Shown here: one piece after another, positions 1 to 9,297 of the stretch
Layout: every line of letters begins with the position of its first letter
Numbering within the stretch: the stretch's first letter is position 1
Source: an uncultured Flavobacteriales bacterium
GTDB taxonomy: Bacteria > Bacteroidota > Bacteroidia > Flavobacteriales_D > Sanyastnellaceae
Reading direction: 5' to 3'
DNA length: 49,310 bases
Assembly: GCA_949373165.1 (NCBI GenBank)
Contig: CASICO010000010.1
Coordinates: 1-49,310 of the forward strand
Made by a program: the position numbers and the translations under genes
Notes under the pieces: model-generated
The model's input: only the letters and a program-made list of their open reading frames with translations
Told to the model about the DNA's origin: nothing
The model's database searches: none

Positions 1-1
1 C

Positions 2-1012
2 GAGGTGCACGGCATCAAGCGCCGTGCATCGCAATTCAACACCGACCGAATCGACCATTTGTATCAGGACCCGCACCAACCCAACATTCGGTTGAGGCTG
101 CATTATGGAGACCTAACAGACTCCACCAACCTGATTCGCATCGTCCAAGAAGTCAAACCTCACGAGATTTACAACTTGGCCGCCATGAGCCATGTTAAAG
201 TGAGTTTCGACACCCCGGAATACACCGCGAACGTAGACGGAGTAGGGACCTTGAGGTTGCTCGAAGCCATCCGCATTCTGGGCATGGAAAAGGACGTTCG
301 GTTCTACCAAGCGGCCACCTCTGAACTGTACGGCTTGGTCCAAGAAGTGCCCCAAACAGAAACCACTCCATTCTACCCAAGAAGCCCCTACGGTGTGGCC
401 AAACTCTACAGTTTTTGGATCGTCAAAAACTACCGCGAAGCTTACGGCATGCATGCCTCAAATGGCATCTTGTTCAACCACGAAAGCCCCCTTCGCGGCG
501 AAACCTTTGTGACCCGCAAAATCACCAGGGCGGTGGCGAAAATCTCCCTTGGACTCCAAGAAGACTTGCACCTTGGCAACCTCGATGCCCAGCGGGATTG
601 GGGACACGCCAAAGACTACGTGGAAGGCATGTGGCGCATGCTCCAACAGGACCATTCTGACGATTACGTTCTGGCCACCGGACGCACTGAGTCCATTCGC
701 GCCTTTGTTGAAATGGCCTTCAAGGAAGTGGGAATTGAGCTAAAATGGACAGGGTCTGGACCCGAAGAAACTGGTGTTGACAAGGCTACAGGAAAAACCT
801 TGGTTGCCATAGACCCCCGCTATTTCCGCCCCACAGAAGTGGAGTTGTTGGTTGGGGACGCCACCAAGGCCAAGGAGAAGTTGGGGTGGACGCCTACCTA
901 TACCCTTGAGCAAGTGTGTTCCGAAATGGTGGCCTCTGATTTGGCCCTCTTCCGGCGCGACAAATACCTACTCGACGGTGGACACGACGTGCTCCATCCG
1001 CACGAAGGCTGA
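2..1012 (+). CDS. gmd: GDP-mannose 4,6-dehydratase, 3' part (5' end outside window)
   Basis: This enzyme converts GDP-mannose to GDP-4-keto-6-deoxymannose, the first step towards GDP-fucose and related sugars for surface polysaccharide. The reading frame is open from the first bases, which encode [20 protein letters not shown], a stretch that follows the Rossmann glycine motif in Gmd. About 25 N-terminal residues with the NAD(P)-binding GxxGxxG therefore lie upstream, and the internal Met at base 5 is not the start. Visible family features are the AATSELYG segment, the short-chain dehydrogenase YGVAK catalytic Tyr/Lys, and the [20 protein letters not shown] substrate loop. The C-terminus looks complete. 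Its stop directly abuts the convergent helicase gene. The flippase and glycosyltransferase further on suggest a glycan context, but they are 16 kb away. Confidence 0.96.
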   Translation, partial: EVHGIKRRASQFNTDRIDHLYQDPHQPNIRLRLHYGDLTDSTNLIRIVQEVKPHEIYNLAAMSHVKVSFDTPEYTANVDGVGTLRLLEAIRILGMEKDVRFYQAATSELYGLVQEVPQTETTPFYPRSPYGVAKLYSFWIVKNYREAYGMHASNGILFNHESPLRGETFVTRKITRAVAKISLGLQEDLHLGNLDAQRDWGHAKDYVEGMWRMLQQDHSDDYVLATGRTESIRAFVEMAFKEVGIELKWTGSGPEETGVDKATGKTLVAIDPRYFRPTEVELLVGDATKAKEKLGWTPTYTLEQVCSEMVASDLALFRRDKYLLDGGHDVLHPHEG

Positions 1013-2113
1013 TTAGAGCAGCGCGACCTCCACACATTCCCCTGCATCACAATAGAAAACGAACCCACGAACGGTTCGTTTCTCTTGTTGGGCAATGGCG
1101 TTCATATACCCACGGACCTGATCCGCGTCTTTCTTTCGCTGCTTTTCATTGGGCCCTTGAGCCGTTTTAAAATCGATCACATCCACCCGATCAGATTGAA
1201 ATACCACACGATCTGGACGCACAATTTCCCCTTTGATGCCCACCAGCTCTCGCTCATTGTGGACTTCTCCCGAACCATCAAACCAAGGCGCCATCACCTC
1301 ATCTTCTACCACATCACGCACTGCCACGACCACACGCTTCCAATCGTCCTCTCGGCATTTAGTCCAAGGCCAAGGTTGAGCCACAACCCGGTCCACATCT
1401 CCGGCCTTGCGGATTTTAGCCAGCTGGCCATGAACGGCAATGCCAAAGGCCTTTTGGTCCATTTTTCCCAGCACAGGACGGTCCAAATCCCGCTGCCGAC
1501 CTGTGATCATTTCCAGAGGGATGCCGTGAAAAACAAACCCCGGTATGGAACGCACTTCCAAAGCATCGATTGACGCCTTCTGTTCCAACGGGGCTGAAAC
1601 CTCAAAATTTTCGGACTTGTATGGGCCTAAGGACAAATCACACCCCAATGCATCTTCAATCCCACGGGCCATTGATCGTCCCACCGTTCCCGGCAATTCC
1701 TCCTCTCTCCACTCCATTTTTTCCACGTCGATGACCACGTGCAAGCGGACTTCTGCACGGGTGGTGCAGACATAGGCGACATTGGTGGTGTCGAATCGCT
1801 GCTGGTTTCGCTCCTGCTCCCAAATGTGATGAACGGCTGTCTCTTTGAGGACCGAAACAGGCGCAACAAGACCGGGAATGGCGAAATCCTCATTCTCAAA
1901 CAGGGCCGGCATCAAGGTGTCATTTTTGTGAATCCGCCCGTCATCAAATCGGGTAATCACCACAGGGTATTGCAAGCCTTTGCTCTTGTGGACGGTCAGA
2001 ATGCGAACGGCATCCGGTCCTGGAAGCACCCGGATCGACTGTTGGGACCCCCTTTCTATACCAATGGGCCAAGAAGCCCGGCGGACGCCCCATGTCCATT
2101 GCCGCCCTTTCAT
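1013..2113 (-). CDS. addA: AddA-type helicase-nuclease, C-terminal part (frame broken)
   Basis: This is the C-terminal third of one helicase-nuclease gene whose N-terminal part is 2110..4278. It holds UvrD/AddA helicase motif V (ILTVHKSKGLQYPVV), a motif VI region (NVAYVCTTRAEVRL), and a RecB-family PD-(D/E)XK nuclease near the end (RPDRVVF, then VDVIDFKT, then QVRGYMNAI with the QxxxY motif). The apparent ATG at 2113 overlaps the upstream stop as ATGA, but the first residues (MKGRQWTWGVRRASWPIG) look out of frame. Removing one base from the G run at 2114-2117 and one from the C run at 2048-2052 restores a continuous protein reading LTHERAAMDMG, then PPGFLAHWYRKGSQQSIRV, which is what this family has just before motif V. 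I therefore read 1013..4278 as a single gene of about 1087 codons. Confidence 0.88.
   Translation of the reverse strand: MKGRQWTWGVRRASWPIGIERGSQQSIRVLPGPDAVRILTVHKSKGLQYPVVITRFDDGRIHKNDTLMPALFENEDFAIPGLVAPVSVLKETAVHHIWEQERNQQRFDTTNVAYVCTTRAEVRLHVVIDVEKMEWREEELPGTVGRSMARGIEDALGCDLSLGPYKSENFEVSAPLEQKASIDALEVRSIPGFVFHGIPLEMITGRQRDLDRPVLGKMDQKAFGIAVHGQLAKIRKAGDVDRVVAQPWPWTKCREDDWKRVVVAVRDVVEDEVMAPWFDGSGEVHNERELVGIKGEIVRPDRVVFQSDRVDVIDFKTAQGPNEKQRKKDADQVRGYMNAIAQQEKRTVRGFVFYCDAGECVEVALL
2048..2052 (-). other. Frame disruption 2 in addA (CCCCC run)
   Basis: A second extra base here returns the frame to the C-terminal part. Between the two sites the intermediate frame encodes GRPPGFLAHWYRKG, which resembles the family sequence before motif V, and this is why two changes rather than one are inferred. 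Confidence 0.7.
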
Positions 2114-4278
2114 GGGGTCAACTCAATCAAAACCTCTGCGTGCGCAGGGTAGTCCTTGTCGAGTTCAAGCTTGCGCAAAATCAGGCCGATGCATTCCGTT
2201 AAAGGCAGAGCAGACCAAGTGGCTGAATTGAACCCTGGAACCACCTCCTTCAACAACTCCGGGCCATGCAATGAGCCGAATCGCCCCTCAGACCCATCCT
2301 TTCTGAGATAGGTGCTCTCGGTATGATGTTTGGCCAAAAGCGCGGCCTCATTCCACGTCTGACTTCGCTCTTCACAAATCGCCCCCCAGGCCTGAATGAA
2401 CTTCAAAACCGGCCCAGCCTCTTGGGGTTCTTCCATGGCCTCAAGCAAATGAATGACCGCCAGGGCTGATGGGTGTCGACCGAGGGCCAAACTCTCATCT
2501 GTAAACGGAACGATACGCGGTGAGCACGACAGCAAATACTCAGCCAATCGTTTGGCTTCTTTATTGGTCCGAACCAAAAGTGCGATTTCTCCTGCCTGAA
2601 AGCCGTCGTCTATGGATTGACGGATCCGCAGCTCCATCCATTCACAAACCGCCTCAAACCGAACTTCAGTGGTCTTTCCTTCAAGCACTTCCACCTCGAC
2701 TCCCCCAGGAAAATCCTTGCGCGGAACCTGCTTTACATCGGCATACACTTCGGTCAACTCTCCTCCCAAACCCGGTGCCAACGCCGCGTAGACACGGTTG
2801 TTAAAATCGACGACTTCCGGGGCACTCCGCCAATTGTCGTCGATGGGGTGGTCCAAAAAATCATCCCGCATTCTTCCCGCCGCGTCTTGCAAAGACTCCG
2901 GCAGGCCATCCGGGCCATCCGCAATCAAATCCGGCAATTTGTTCAATTGCCGATGGTCCCCATTTCGCCAGCGGTAAATGGCCTGCTTGGCATCGCCCAC
3001 CACCAAAGACAAATGACCATGCCCCAACGTTTCACCCACAGCAACCGCCAAATTCTGCCATTGGGTAACCGAGGTGTCTTGGAATTCATCAATGAAAATG
3101 TGATCGTATCGTTCTCCTGTGCGTTCGAAAATGTAAGGTGCGGGGTTGTCGCGAACCACATCCGAAATCATCCGGTTCAAGGCCCCAAGGGTGCGCACAT
3201 TTTCCTCCCGTTGTACTTCTGAGTGGGACGCCCTGAGCGCCGCAAGGGTGCCCACCAGTGGCAACCAACGGCCCAGCATGACTTCGGTTCGATGAACACG
3301 CGCAAACTCCGTTGGGGCCATGGCTTGCTCCAGCTGAGCCATGTGGACCAACCGGTCTTGAAACGGGGCAATCGCCGCCTCCCCATCCCCATCGCTTTTT
3401 TTTGCCCAGAGGCCCTCTTCCACGCCGCGAGTGAGGGTGGCTGTCGGTGCATCTGCCCTCCCCTGCACCAAGCGAGGTAGCCATTTCTGCGTAACCCACT
3501 TCCTCAGAAATACCGAGTCCAAATCTGCCGCGGCCAACTCCTTTGACAGGGCATGAGCGGCTTCTTTCATCGCGGTTTTTCGTCGCCGAACAGCCTTGGC
3601 CATGCGGTCCTGAATCGCAATAAAATCCGAAGGCGACCACCCATCAAGCATGTTGAGTAAGGGCTGCATTTGCTCTTGATCAATGGACTTCCCAATGTCC
3701 AAGAGCTGTCTTCGAACCTTCGCGTCACGGTCGTCGTCCACAGCCTCTTCCACAAATCGGCCAAGCAATTCGGTCAGGTCCTTGTCCTGCCCCAACTGTT
3801 CCAAGACCCGATCTACTGCCGTTTCTAAGAGCCTTGGGGTATCCAACTCAATGGAGAAGTCATGTTCCAGCAACAAATCAGTAGCAAACCCACGAACCAA
3901 TCCACCCACAAACTTGTCGAGTGTCATGATTGACAGCTCTCCATAATGGCGGTTCAAAGACGCCCGCATCGCACGGGCTCGCCGTCCAATCTCCTCTGTC
4001 TCCAAGGCCGTCTCTTCCGATATCCCTTTCAAATGGGCACTGGCTTCTGGTGATTCCGCAAGCAGTTCCAACTCCTGGACCACACGCGACTTCATTTCTT
4101 GCGCCGCTTTATTTGTGAAGGTCAAGGCCAAAATTCGCCGGAAAGGCAAAGCTGTATTTGACCCAAGACAACACGAGAGGTAAGCCTCCACCAATTTGAA
4201 CGTCTTTCCGCTCCCCGCTGAAGCGCGCAACACCCTAAAACCCGTGGGCATTTTGCCCTCTATTCCCTGCCTCCGCAT
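2110..4278 (-). CDS. addA: AddA-type UvrD/RecB helicase-nuclease, N-terminal part (frame broken)
   Basis: This is the ATP-dependent DNA helicase motor of an AddAB/RecBCD-like complex that processes double-strand breaks for recombination. Residues 16-30 contain Walker A (RASAGSGKTFKLVEAYL), around residue 400 lies Walker B (FIDEFQDTSVTQW), followed by motif III (VVGDAKQAIYRWRNGD). The frame ends at a TGA at 2110-2112, before motifs V and VI, because of an apparent one-base insertion in the G run at 2114-2117; the rest is 1013..2113. An alternative start is the Met at 4251 (MPTGFRVLRASAG), which fits the family start well, so the first nine residues are doubtful. It is transcribed divergently from the MbnP-like gene. 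The probable partner, an AddB-type nuclease, is at 14439..17258. Confidence 0.9.
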   Translation of the reverse strand: MRRQGIEGKMPTGFRVLRASAGSGKTFKLVEAYLSCCLGSNTALPFRRILALTFTNKAAQEMKSRVVQELELLAESPEASAHLKGISEETALETEEIGRRARAMRASLNRHYGELSIMTLDKFVGGLVRGFATDLLLEHDFSIELDTPRLLETAVDRVLEQLGQDKDLTELLGRFVEEAVDDDRDAKVRRQLLDIGKSIDQEQMQPLLNMLDGWSPSDFIAIQDRMAKAVRRRKTAMKEAAHALSKELAAADLDSVFLRKWVTQKWLPRLVQGRADAPTATLTRGVEEGLWAKKSDGDGEAAIAPFQDRLVHMAQLEQAMAPTEFARVHRTEVMLGRWLPLVGTLAALRASHSEVQREENVRTLGALNRMISDVVRDNPAPYIFERTGERYDHIFIDEFQDTSVTQWQNLAVAVGETLGHGHLSLVVGDAKQAIYRWRNGDHRQLNKLPDLIADGPDGLPESLQDAAGRMRDDFLDHPIDDNWRSAPEVVDFNNRVYAALAPGLGGELTEVYADVKQVPRKDFPGGVEVEVLEGKTTEVRFEAVCEWMELRIRQSIDDGFQAGEIALLVRTNKEAKRLAEYLLSCSPRIVPFTDESLALGRHPSALAVIHLLEAMEEPQEAGPVLKFIQAWGAICEERSQTWNEAALLAKHHTESTYLRKDGSEGRFGSLHGPELLKEVVPGFNSATWSALPLTECIGLILRKLELDKDYPAHAEVLIELTP
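2114..2117 (-). other. Frame disruption 1 in addA (GGGG run)
   Basis: One extra base in this run shifts the minus-strand frame and creates the TGA at 2110-2112. Removing it gives LTHERAAMDMG in place of LTP-stop. Confidence 0.75.
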
Positions 4279-4382
4279 GCCGTCAAGTTCGGTTTATCAT
4301 CCTCACTGACCAAGTGCTGTTCACAGCCATTGTCTGTATTTCTGCAACCCAACGCCCCCTTCCTTCGTTCTTTGGGGAGAAT

Positions 4383-5153
4383 ATGTGCAACATGATTACC
4401 CTCCGATCCACAATTGGTGCTTTAACCGTTGCTGGTCTCATGGCCCTGTTGATTGCGGGATGCAGACCTGAGCCCCTGCATGGAGGGCCAGGCACGCTCA
4501 CGTTGACTGCCGACTTCCAAATGGATGGAGACAGTGTCTTCATTGGACGCACGGCATTTGACACCCAAGGAAATCACCTGCGTCTCGAAACTTTTTCCAT
4601 TTATCTCGGAGGCATCGAATTGATCAATGACACCGGTGCCGTTCGCCTTTCAGACGCCGAACGCTGGGACGCCAGTGATGACAACCAATGGACCTACATC
4701 GTAGAGCCCGGAACGTATGACGGGTTCCGGGTCCATCTGGGCGTGCCTTCAGAAATCAACACCGATACCGACCCAACCATCTGGCCAAACGATCATCCTT
4801 TGGGGGTCTCGGGCAGCGCGGGCATGTTTTGGAGTTGGAATACCGGGTACATCTTCAGCAAGTTTGACGGAAAAGCAGACACAACAGGAGGCGACGACTT
4901 TACCCATGGCTTCGCTTATCACATCGGAGGAGACGCACAGTTGATAGAAGTCCGGTACGATGACCCTTGGGTCATCGAAGAATGCAGCCATCACGACTTC
5001 TCCTTGCAAGCCGACATCCTTGACTTCCTCATCAATGGCAACGACACCATAGATGTCCAGACAGATCCCATCACCCACACTGGAGACAACCTGGAGTTGG
5101 CCACGCGATATGTTCAAGCCCAGCAGAACGCCGTGACCCTCATCAAGCAGTAA
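4383..5153 (+). CDS. MbnP-like copper-associated periplasmic lipoprotein
   Basis: A 256-residue exported protein of the MbnP-like family (partners of MbnH di-haem enzymes). The N-terminus has a signal peptide ending in a lipobox (LMALLIAGC, Cys about residue 24). The mature part is a beta-rich domain (GTLTLTADFQ, then LRLETFSIYLGGIEL) with the conserved aromatic motif MFWSWNTGYIFSKFDG around residue 148. In characterised methanotroph members a Trp is converted to kynurenine by MbnH and contributes to Cu(I) binding; whether this protein does the same is inference. The start at 4383 follows GGGGAGA; an ATG at 4392 is an alternative. The MauG/MbnH-like gene follows after 29 bases, so the two are probably co-transcribed. 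Confidence 0.82.
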   Translation: MCNMITLRSTIGALTVAGLMALLIAGCRPEPLHGGPGTLTLTADFQMDGDSVFIGRTAFDTQGNHLRLETFSIYLGGIELINDTGAVRLSDAERWDASDDNQWTYIVEPGTYDGFRVHLGVPSEINTDTDPTIWPNDHPLGVSGSAGMFWSWNTGYIFSKFDGKADTTGGDDFTHGFAYHIGGDAQLIEVRYDDPWVIEECSHHDFSLQADILDFLINGNDTIDVQTDPITHTGDNLELATRYVQAQQNAVTLIKQ

Positions 5154-5182
5154 CCCACATCTCTCCCCGATATTGGCCAGGC

Positions 5183-6310
5183 ATGATGCAACAAGCCGCG
5201 ATTTCCATCTCCAAGAGCAAGGCACAACTTCCGTTGGCTTGGCTGGCCTGCATCCTCTTGCTCACCGGGTGCCGTCCCGACCCGGTAGTGGATTGCAAAA
5301 CGCCCCCCAGCGCAACGCCACTTGCCGTGGACATCCCTGCTTTCTTTCCTCCGATGGACATCCCGCCGGACAACCCCATGACGGTCGAAGGCGTAGAACT
5401 GGGACGCTTGTTGTTTTGGGAAAAAGGCTTGAGTTCCGACAGCTCGATGAGCTGCGGTTCGTGCCACCTGCCCTCCTTCTCCTTTTCTGACCCAAACCCA
5501 GTCTCCACAGGCGTAACAGGAGCCCAAGGAGAACGCAATGCCATGGCCCTGATCAACATGGCTTGGGTTCAGCACTATTTTTGGGATGGACGTGCAGCCA
5601 CGTTGGAAGAACAGATTCTAGATCCTGTTCCACACCCAGATGAAATGAACCTGCCATGGCCTGAGGCCACAGGTCGGTTGTCGGCAGACCCGTCCTATTT
5701 GGACATGTTCACGACAGCTTTTGGCACTTCCGACATCACCGCTGATCACGTGGCCAAGGCCATCGCTCAATTCCTGAGAACGATGGTCTCTTCGGACAGC
5801 AAATTTGACTTCTCGCGCCGGGGGCAAGCGGTGTTGTCCGACCTCGAATTCCAAGGGTATCAGATTTTCAATCGAGAAGGGGGGGATCCCGAGGTCATCT
5901 CTGGTGGCCAATTTGGAGGGGACTGCTTCCATTGTCATGGAGAAGCTGGCCTACAATTCGCCGACTACCTCTTCCACAACAATGGCTTGGACAGCACTTT
6001 TGAAGCAGACCCGGGATTGGCCGGAGTCACGGGGCAACCGCTAGACAGTGGTCGATTTAGGACCCCTACGCTTCGCAACGTTGCCTTGACTCCTCCATAC
6101 ATGCATGACGGCCGGTTTGCCACACTTGAAGAAGTCATCGACCATTACAATTCTGGAGGTCACCCCTCGTCGACCATTGACCCGTTCATGAAGTACAGTA
6201 CCGGAGGGCTCATGCTACAACCGCAGCAAAAAGAGGCGCTCCTGGCATTCCTGCATTCCCTAACGGATACCGCTTTTGCAGCCAATCCGGCATTCTCAGA
6301 CCCACACTGA
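5183..6310 (+). CDS. Di-haem cytochrome c peroxidase family enzyme (MauG/MbnH-like)
   Basis: A 375-residue exported enzyme with two c-type haem sites, CGSCH at about residue 91 and CFHCH at about residue 248, in the arrangement of the CcpA/MauG superfamily. The N-terminus carries a lipoprotein signal (ACILLLTGC, Cys about residue 30). Other family marks are GRLLFWEKGLS before haem 1, GRFRTPTLRNVALTPPYMHDG near the C-terminus and the DGR-TLEE repeats. Bacterial cytochrome c peroxidases detoxify hydrogen peroxide, whereas MauG and MbnH oxidise tryptophan in a protein partner. The adjacent MbnP-like gene argues for the second role. Electron donor and haem ligands cannot be fixed by eye. ATG 5186 is an equally possible start. 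Confidence 0.88.
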   Translation: MMQQAAISISKSKAQLPLAWLACILLLTGCRPDPVVDCKTPPSATPLAVDIPAFFPPMDIPPDNPMTVEGVELGRLLFWEKGLSSDSSMSCGSCHLPSFSFSDPNPVSTGVTGAQGERNAMALINMAWVQHYFWDGRAATLEEQILDPVPHPDEMNLPWPEATGRLSADPSYLDMFTTAFGTSDITADHVAKAIAQFLRTMVSSDSKFDFSRRGQAVLSDLEFQGYQIFNREGGDPEVISGGQFGGDCFHCHGEAGLQFADYLFHNNGLDSTFEADPGLAGVTGQPLDSGRFRTPTLRNVALTPPYMHDGRFATLEEVIDHYNSGGHPSSTIDPFMKYSTGGLMLQPQQKEALLAFLHSLTDTAFAANPAFSDPH

Positions 6311-6506
6311 CCCTGAAAACTGGGTCAGGACGCCCCGCGAACAGCGACCAAAGTTGTGCAATTCAACCCCGTGATTTCTGAAGAGGATACGAGAAGAACC
6401 CCGGTTAAACGTGGCCAAAAAACCCCATCAGGATGTGACCACCTCAAGGTGGACAAATCCACAGCATGAGTGAATGACCGGCACATCCAACCGGTAAATT
6501 TCATGC
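6311..6506. other. Non-coding region between the haem enzyme and the PKD gene
   Basis: About 200 bases without a supported gene. A 6-bp perfect stem with an 8-base loop (6308-6327, TGACCC/GGGTCA) spans the upstream stop but has no T tract. A short hairpin CCACC-TCAA-GGTGG lies at 6440-6452. TAAATTTC at 6495-6502, one mismatch from TAnnTTTG, sits four bases before the ATG at 6507 and is a candidate -7 box. Confidence 0.5.
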
Positions 6507-9297
6507 ATGGACCGTCGCAACCTCAGCACCCGTCGTGCCGTATGCCAGTATATGGCACTGCGCATTTCACTTTCTTTTCTGGTCTTGCTTCTGAGCGCAG
6601 CAGCTTCCCAGCAAGTCCGCGCGCAATGCCCCCAGTTTTTAGGCACGGAAGCGATCGCTGATCTCCCTGAAACGGTTGCAACTCCACATTGGTTCAGGTG
6701 CATATCCAGCGTCACCGCCGATCCCGCACCATTCACATTTGAATTGACCGCACAGCCCGCTACCCACAATGGGGTTCAAATCGATTGGGGAGATGGGTCA
6801 AGTCCAGAAGTGATTGGAAGTTGGGACGGCACCACACCCATTCCGCACACCTACACACCCAGCATTTGGTCCACATACAGCATCGTGGTCACCACAGCCG
6901 CATGCCCTTCTGGTAGCACCGGAATTCTGGTCAACGAACCCGAAACACCCGGAGCCGGATTGGTTTACGGAGACATGAACGCAGGTTGCTCTCCATTTGT
7001 GGGTTTGCCCAAGATTGATGTCAACCTGGCATTCAGTTCCACCTGGAGCTTTAGTTTGGATTGGGGAGACGGAACAGCGGAAGATGTGTTCAGCATGGAG
7101 GACGTGTTCAACGACCCCGCCTTTGACACCCTTCGCTTCACCTCGAGCACAGGCGATGAAATCTTCCGCATTCTTGGGGCCGAACACACCTACAACGCAG
7201 ACAATTGTTCCACGGGCAATTGCGACCATACATTGACCCTGACGTACTCCAATTTTTGCTCCGTTCGCGGGGCCACCGCTCCTTTCGTTCCCGGAGGAAC
7301 CATAGTGGGCACTGGCTACAAGCAATCTCTGCTGGGCAATGCTTTCCTGACATGGGATGTGGATCAAGCCGAAATCGTGGTTGCCGATCCTGTTGTTTGC
7401 TGGCCTGAGAACGAAACAAGTGTCACCAATGCCGCCTGTCCGAATTGTTGCGACGCCTCCAGCGGAAACAACATGGCCGGCAATGGCACGACCCGGACAG
7501 AGAAATGGGACTTTGGTGGAGCCAGCTACATTGGAACGGGACCTGACCCCACCAACTGGATTGATTGGGCTGGCGATTGCTCCAGCGCACAATCTCACCT
7601 CCTTGCCTTTCCTGCGCCGGGAGCCTACACCGTCACGCTGTTCACGGCCAACCACTGTGGCATTGACACAACGACCCAAGACATCTTGGTCTCTTCTCCA
7701 CCAAGCGTTTCGGCCACTGGCGATGAGACCACCCTGTGTCCAGGTTCTCCGTTTCAATTCGAAACGGCAAGCTGGTCTGCTGACTTCCCTTTGACCGCCG
7801 AGGACCTGAGCTTCAACTTCACCTATGGTGATGGTCCATTGTCGATCACCGTGGCCATGGTAGGCGGTCTCATTCCGTTCAACAACATCCCCAGCCAGCC
7901 CGGAAACATCTACGATGCTGCGGGAAACTATGACGCCGCCATCCAAGTCTTTCCAACACTCGCCCCCACCTGCATTGGCGCCGCGATTGTACCTGTTACC
8001 GTGCTTACACCACCGGTTGCCAATTTCGAATTGCCCAATGATACCTGCGCAAGCCAAGTCAGCGTAACGCCCATTGACGCATCGGTCAACGGACTCGAAT
8101 ACACTTGGACGCTAGACGGCGTTGGTCTTATTGCAAGCGACGCCAATCCGGCGCCTGTGAATTTGACTGGGCCAGGAGCCTTCAATTTCACCTTGGATCT
8201 CATCTCCGCCAATGGCTGTGCAGATTCACGCTCCGAAACCATCACCCTTGCCGACATCCCCATCGCCGATTTTAGCGTGTCCGATGCCTGTCTTGGCATT
8301 CCAACCGTCTTGGATGGATCCAACTCCTTCACGGACGCCGCTTTGGGCGGCCCCATCGTAGACTACGCTTGGACGTTAGAAGACGGAAGCACGCTGTCCG
8401 GCGCCATTCAGAATCTCCAATACGATGCCCCGGGAACACCGGAAATCGAACTCATGGTGACCACCGCTTCCGGATGCAGCAACGTGTCGGTTCAATCGTT
8501 CGACATTCTGCCGCGTCCCGGCATCAAAGTCTTGGACAATGACACCGTTGGATGCAGCCCCATGGTGCTCGCATTGACCGCCATCGACACCACCGGTATC
8601 ACCTCCTCTTCGAACTGGATTTGGGACTACGGTCATGGATCCAATGATTCACCTGATGCGGATGGCACCCACACCTGGCCCTCCAACAACAGCGAAGACA
8701 CGGTCTTTTATTCCGTGTCAGTAGAGGCTGGACTGGGCGGTTGCACCAGCTCAGCTTTGCTTGAAGTTGCGGTCGCCCCTGCGCCTTTTGTTCAAACCGA
8801 CGGCGGAGAGATTTGCAGCGGGCTGTCTTTTCCGTTTGCCGGAAATGCGTTCAACCTTGGTGAAACCACAGAATGGTTTTGGGAAATTGATGAGGTGTGG
8901 TCCACCGTAGCCCAAGATTATGGGACGATCACGAGCGATTTTGAAGACTTCAACTACACCTTCACCAACCCCGACAACCTCACCGACACAGTGTCGATTG
9001 AATTGACGGTGTTCAGACCCAATGGCTGCACCGCCCATGACCAAGCCACTCTGCTGGTGAGGCCTGCCTTTGCGCCCTTGGTAGCGTCTGATTCCGGATG
9101 CACTCCCTTGGCTGTCATGGCGCCGGCTCAAGTGGCATTGAGCGTGAATTGGGACTTTGGAGATGCCGCCAACCCAGACCCGCCAGGTGCAGTGGGCCAC
9201 GTTTACACCACCCCAGGTGATTATGTGGTCTCAGCCGATGGCATCAGTGTCTTCGGATGTGCAGGGTCGAATGCGGCAACCGTTACCGTTCACCCCC
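6507..9297 (+). CDS. Giant PKD-domain T9SS surface protein, N-terminal part (frame broken)
   Basis: This is the first 930 or so codons of a secreted protein of about 1650 residues that continues at 9298..11460. A signal peptide is present (ALRISLSFLVLLLSAAASQQ then VRA-QC); its hydrophobic core would also be served by a later Met at 6552, but the candidate -7 box at 6495-6502 favours 6507. The rest is a string of beta-sandwich repeats, many recognisable as PKD domains by the WDFGD/IDWGDG motif and the following HTY (IDWGDGSSPEVIGS, LDWGDGTAEDVF, NWDFGDAANPDPPG). Such domains occur in extracellular adhesins and gliding-associated proteins. The frame is lost in the C run at 9293-9297; without correction translation runs out of frame to a stop at 9561-9563. 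Confidence 0.88.
9293..9297 (+). other. Frame disruption in the PKD gene (CCCCC run)
   Basis: The upstream frame reads ATVTVHP and then turns into a basic, compositionally foreign tail. Removing one C gives ATVTVHPTPTPSISAEDALC, a typical linker into the next repeat. Confidence 0.8.

Noticed and set aside
2110..2113. ATGA overlap as a translationally coupled pair of separate helicase and nuclease genes
   Set aside because: The residues after this ATG are not family-like, whereas correcting two homopolymer runs gives a continuous single AddA-type protein.
6308..6327. Stem-loop after the di-haem enzyme gene as a Rho-independent terminator
   Set aside because: Only six base pairs and no T tract; kept as a note in the non-coding entry.
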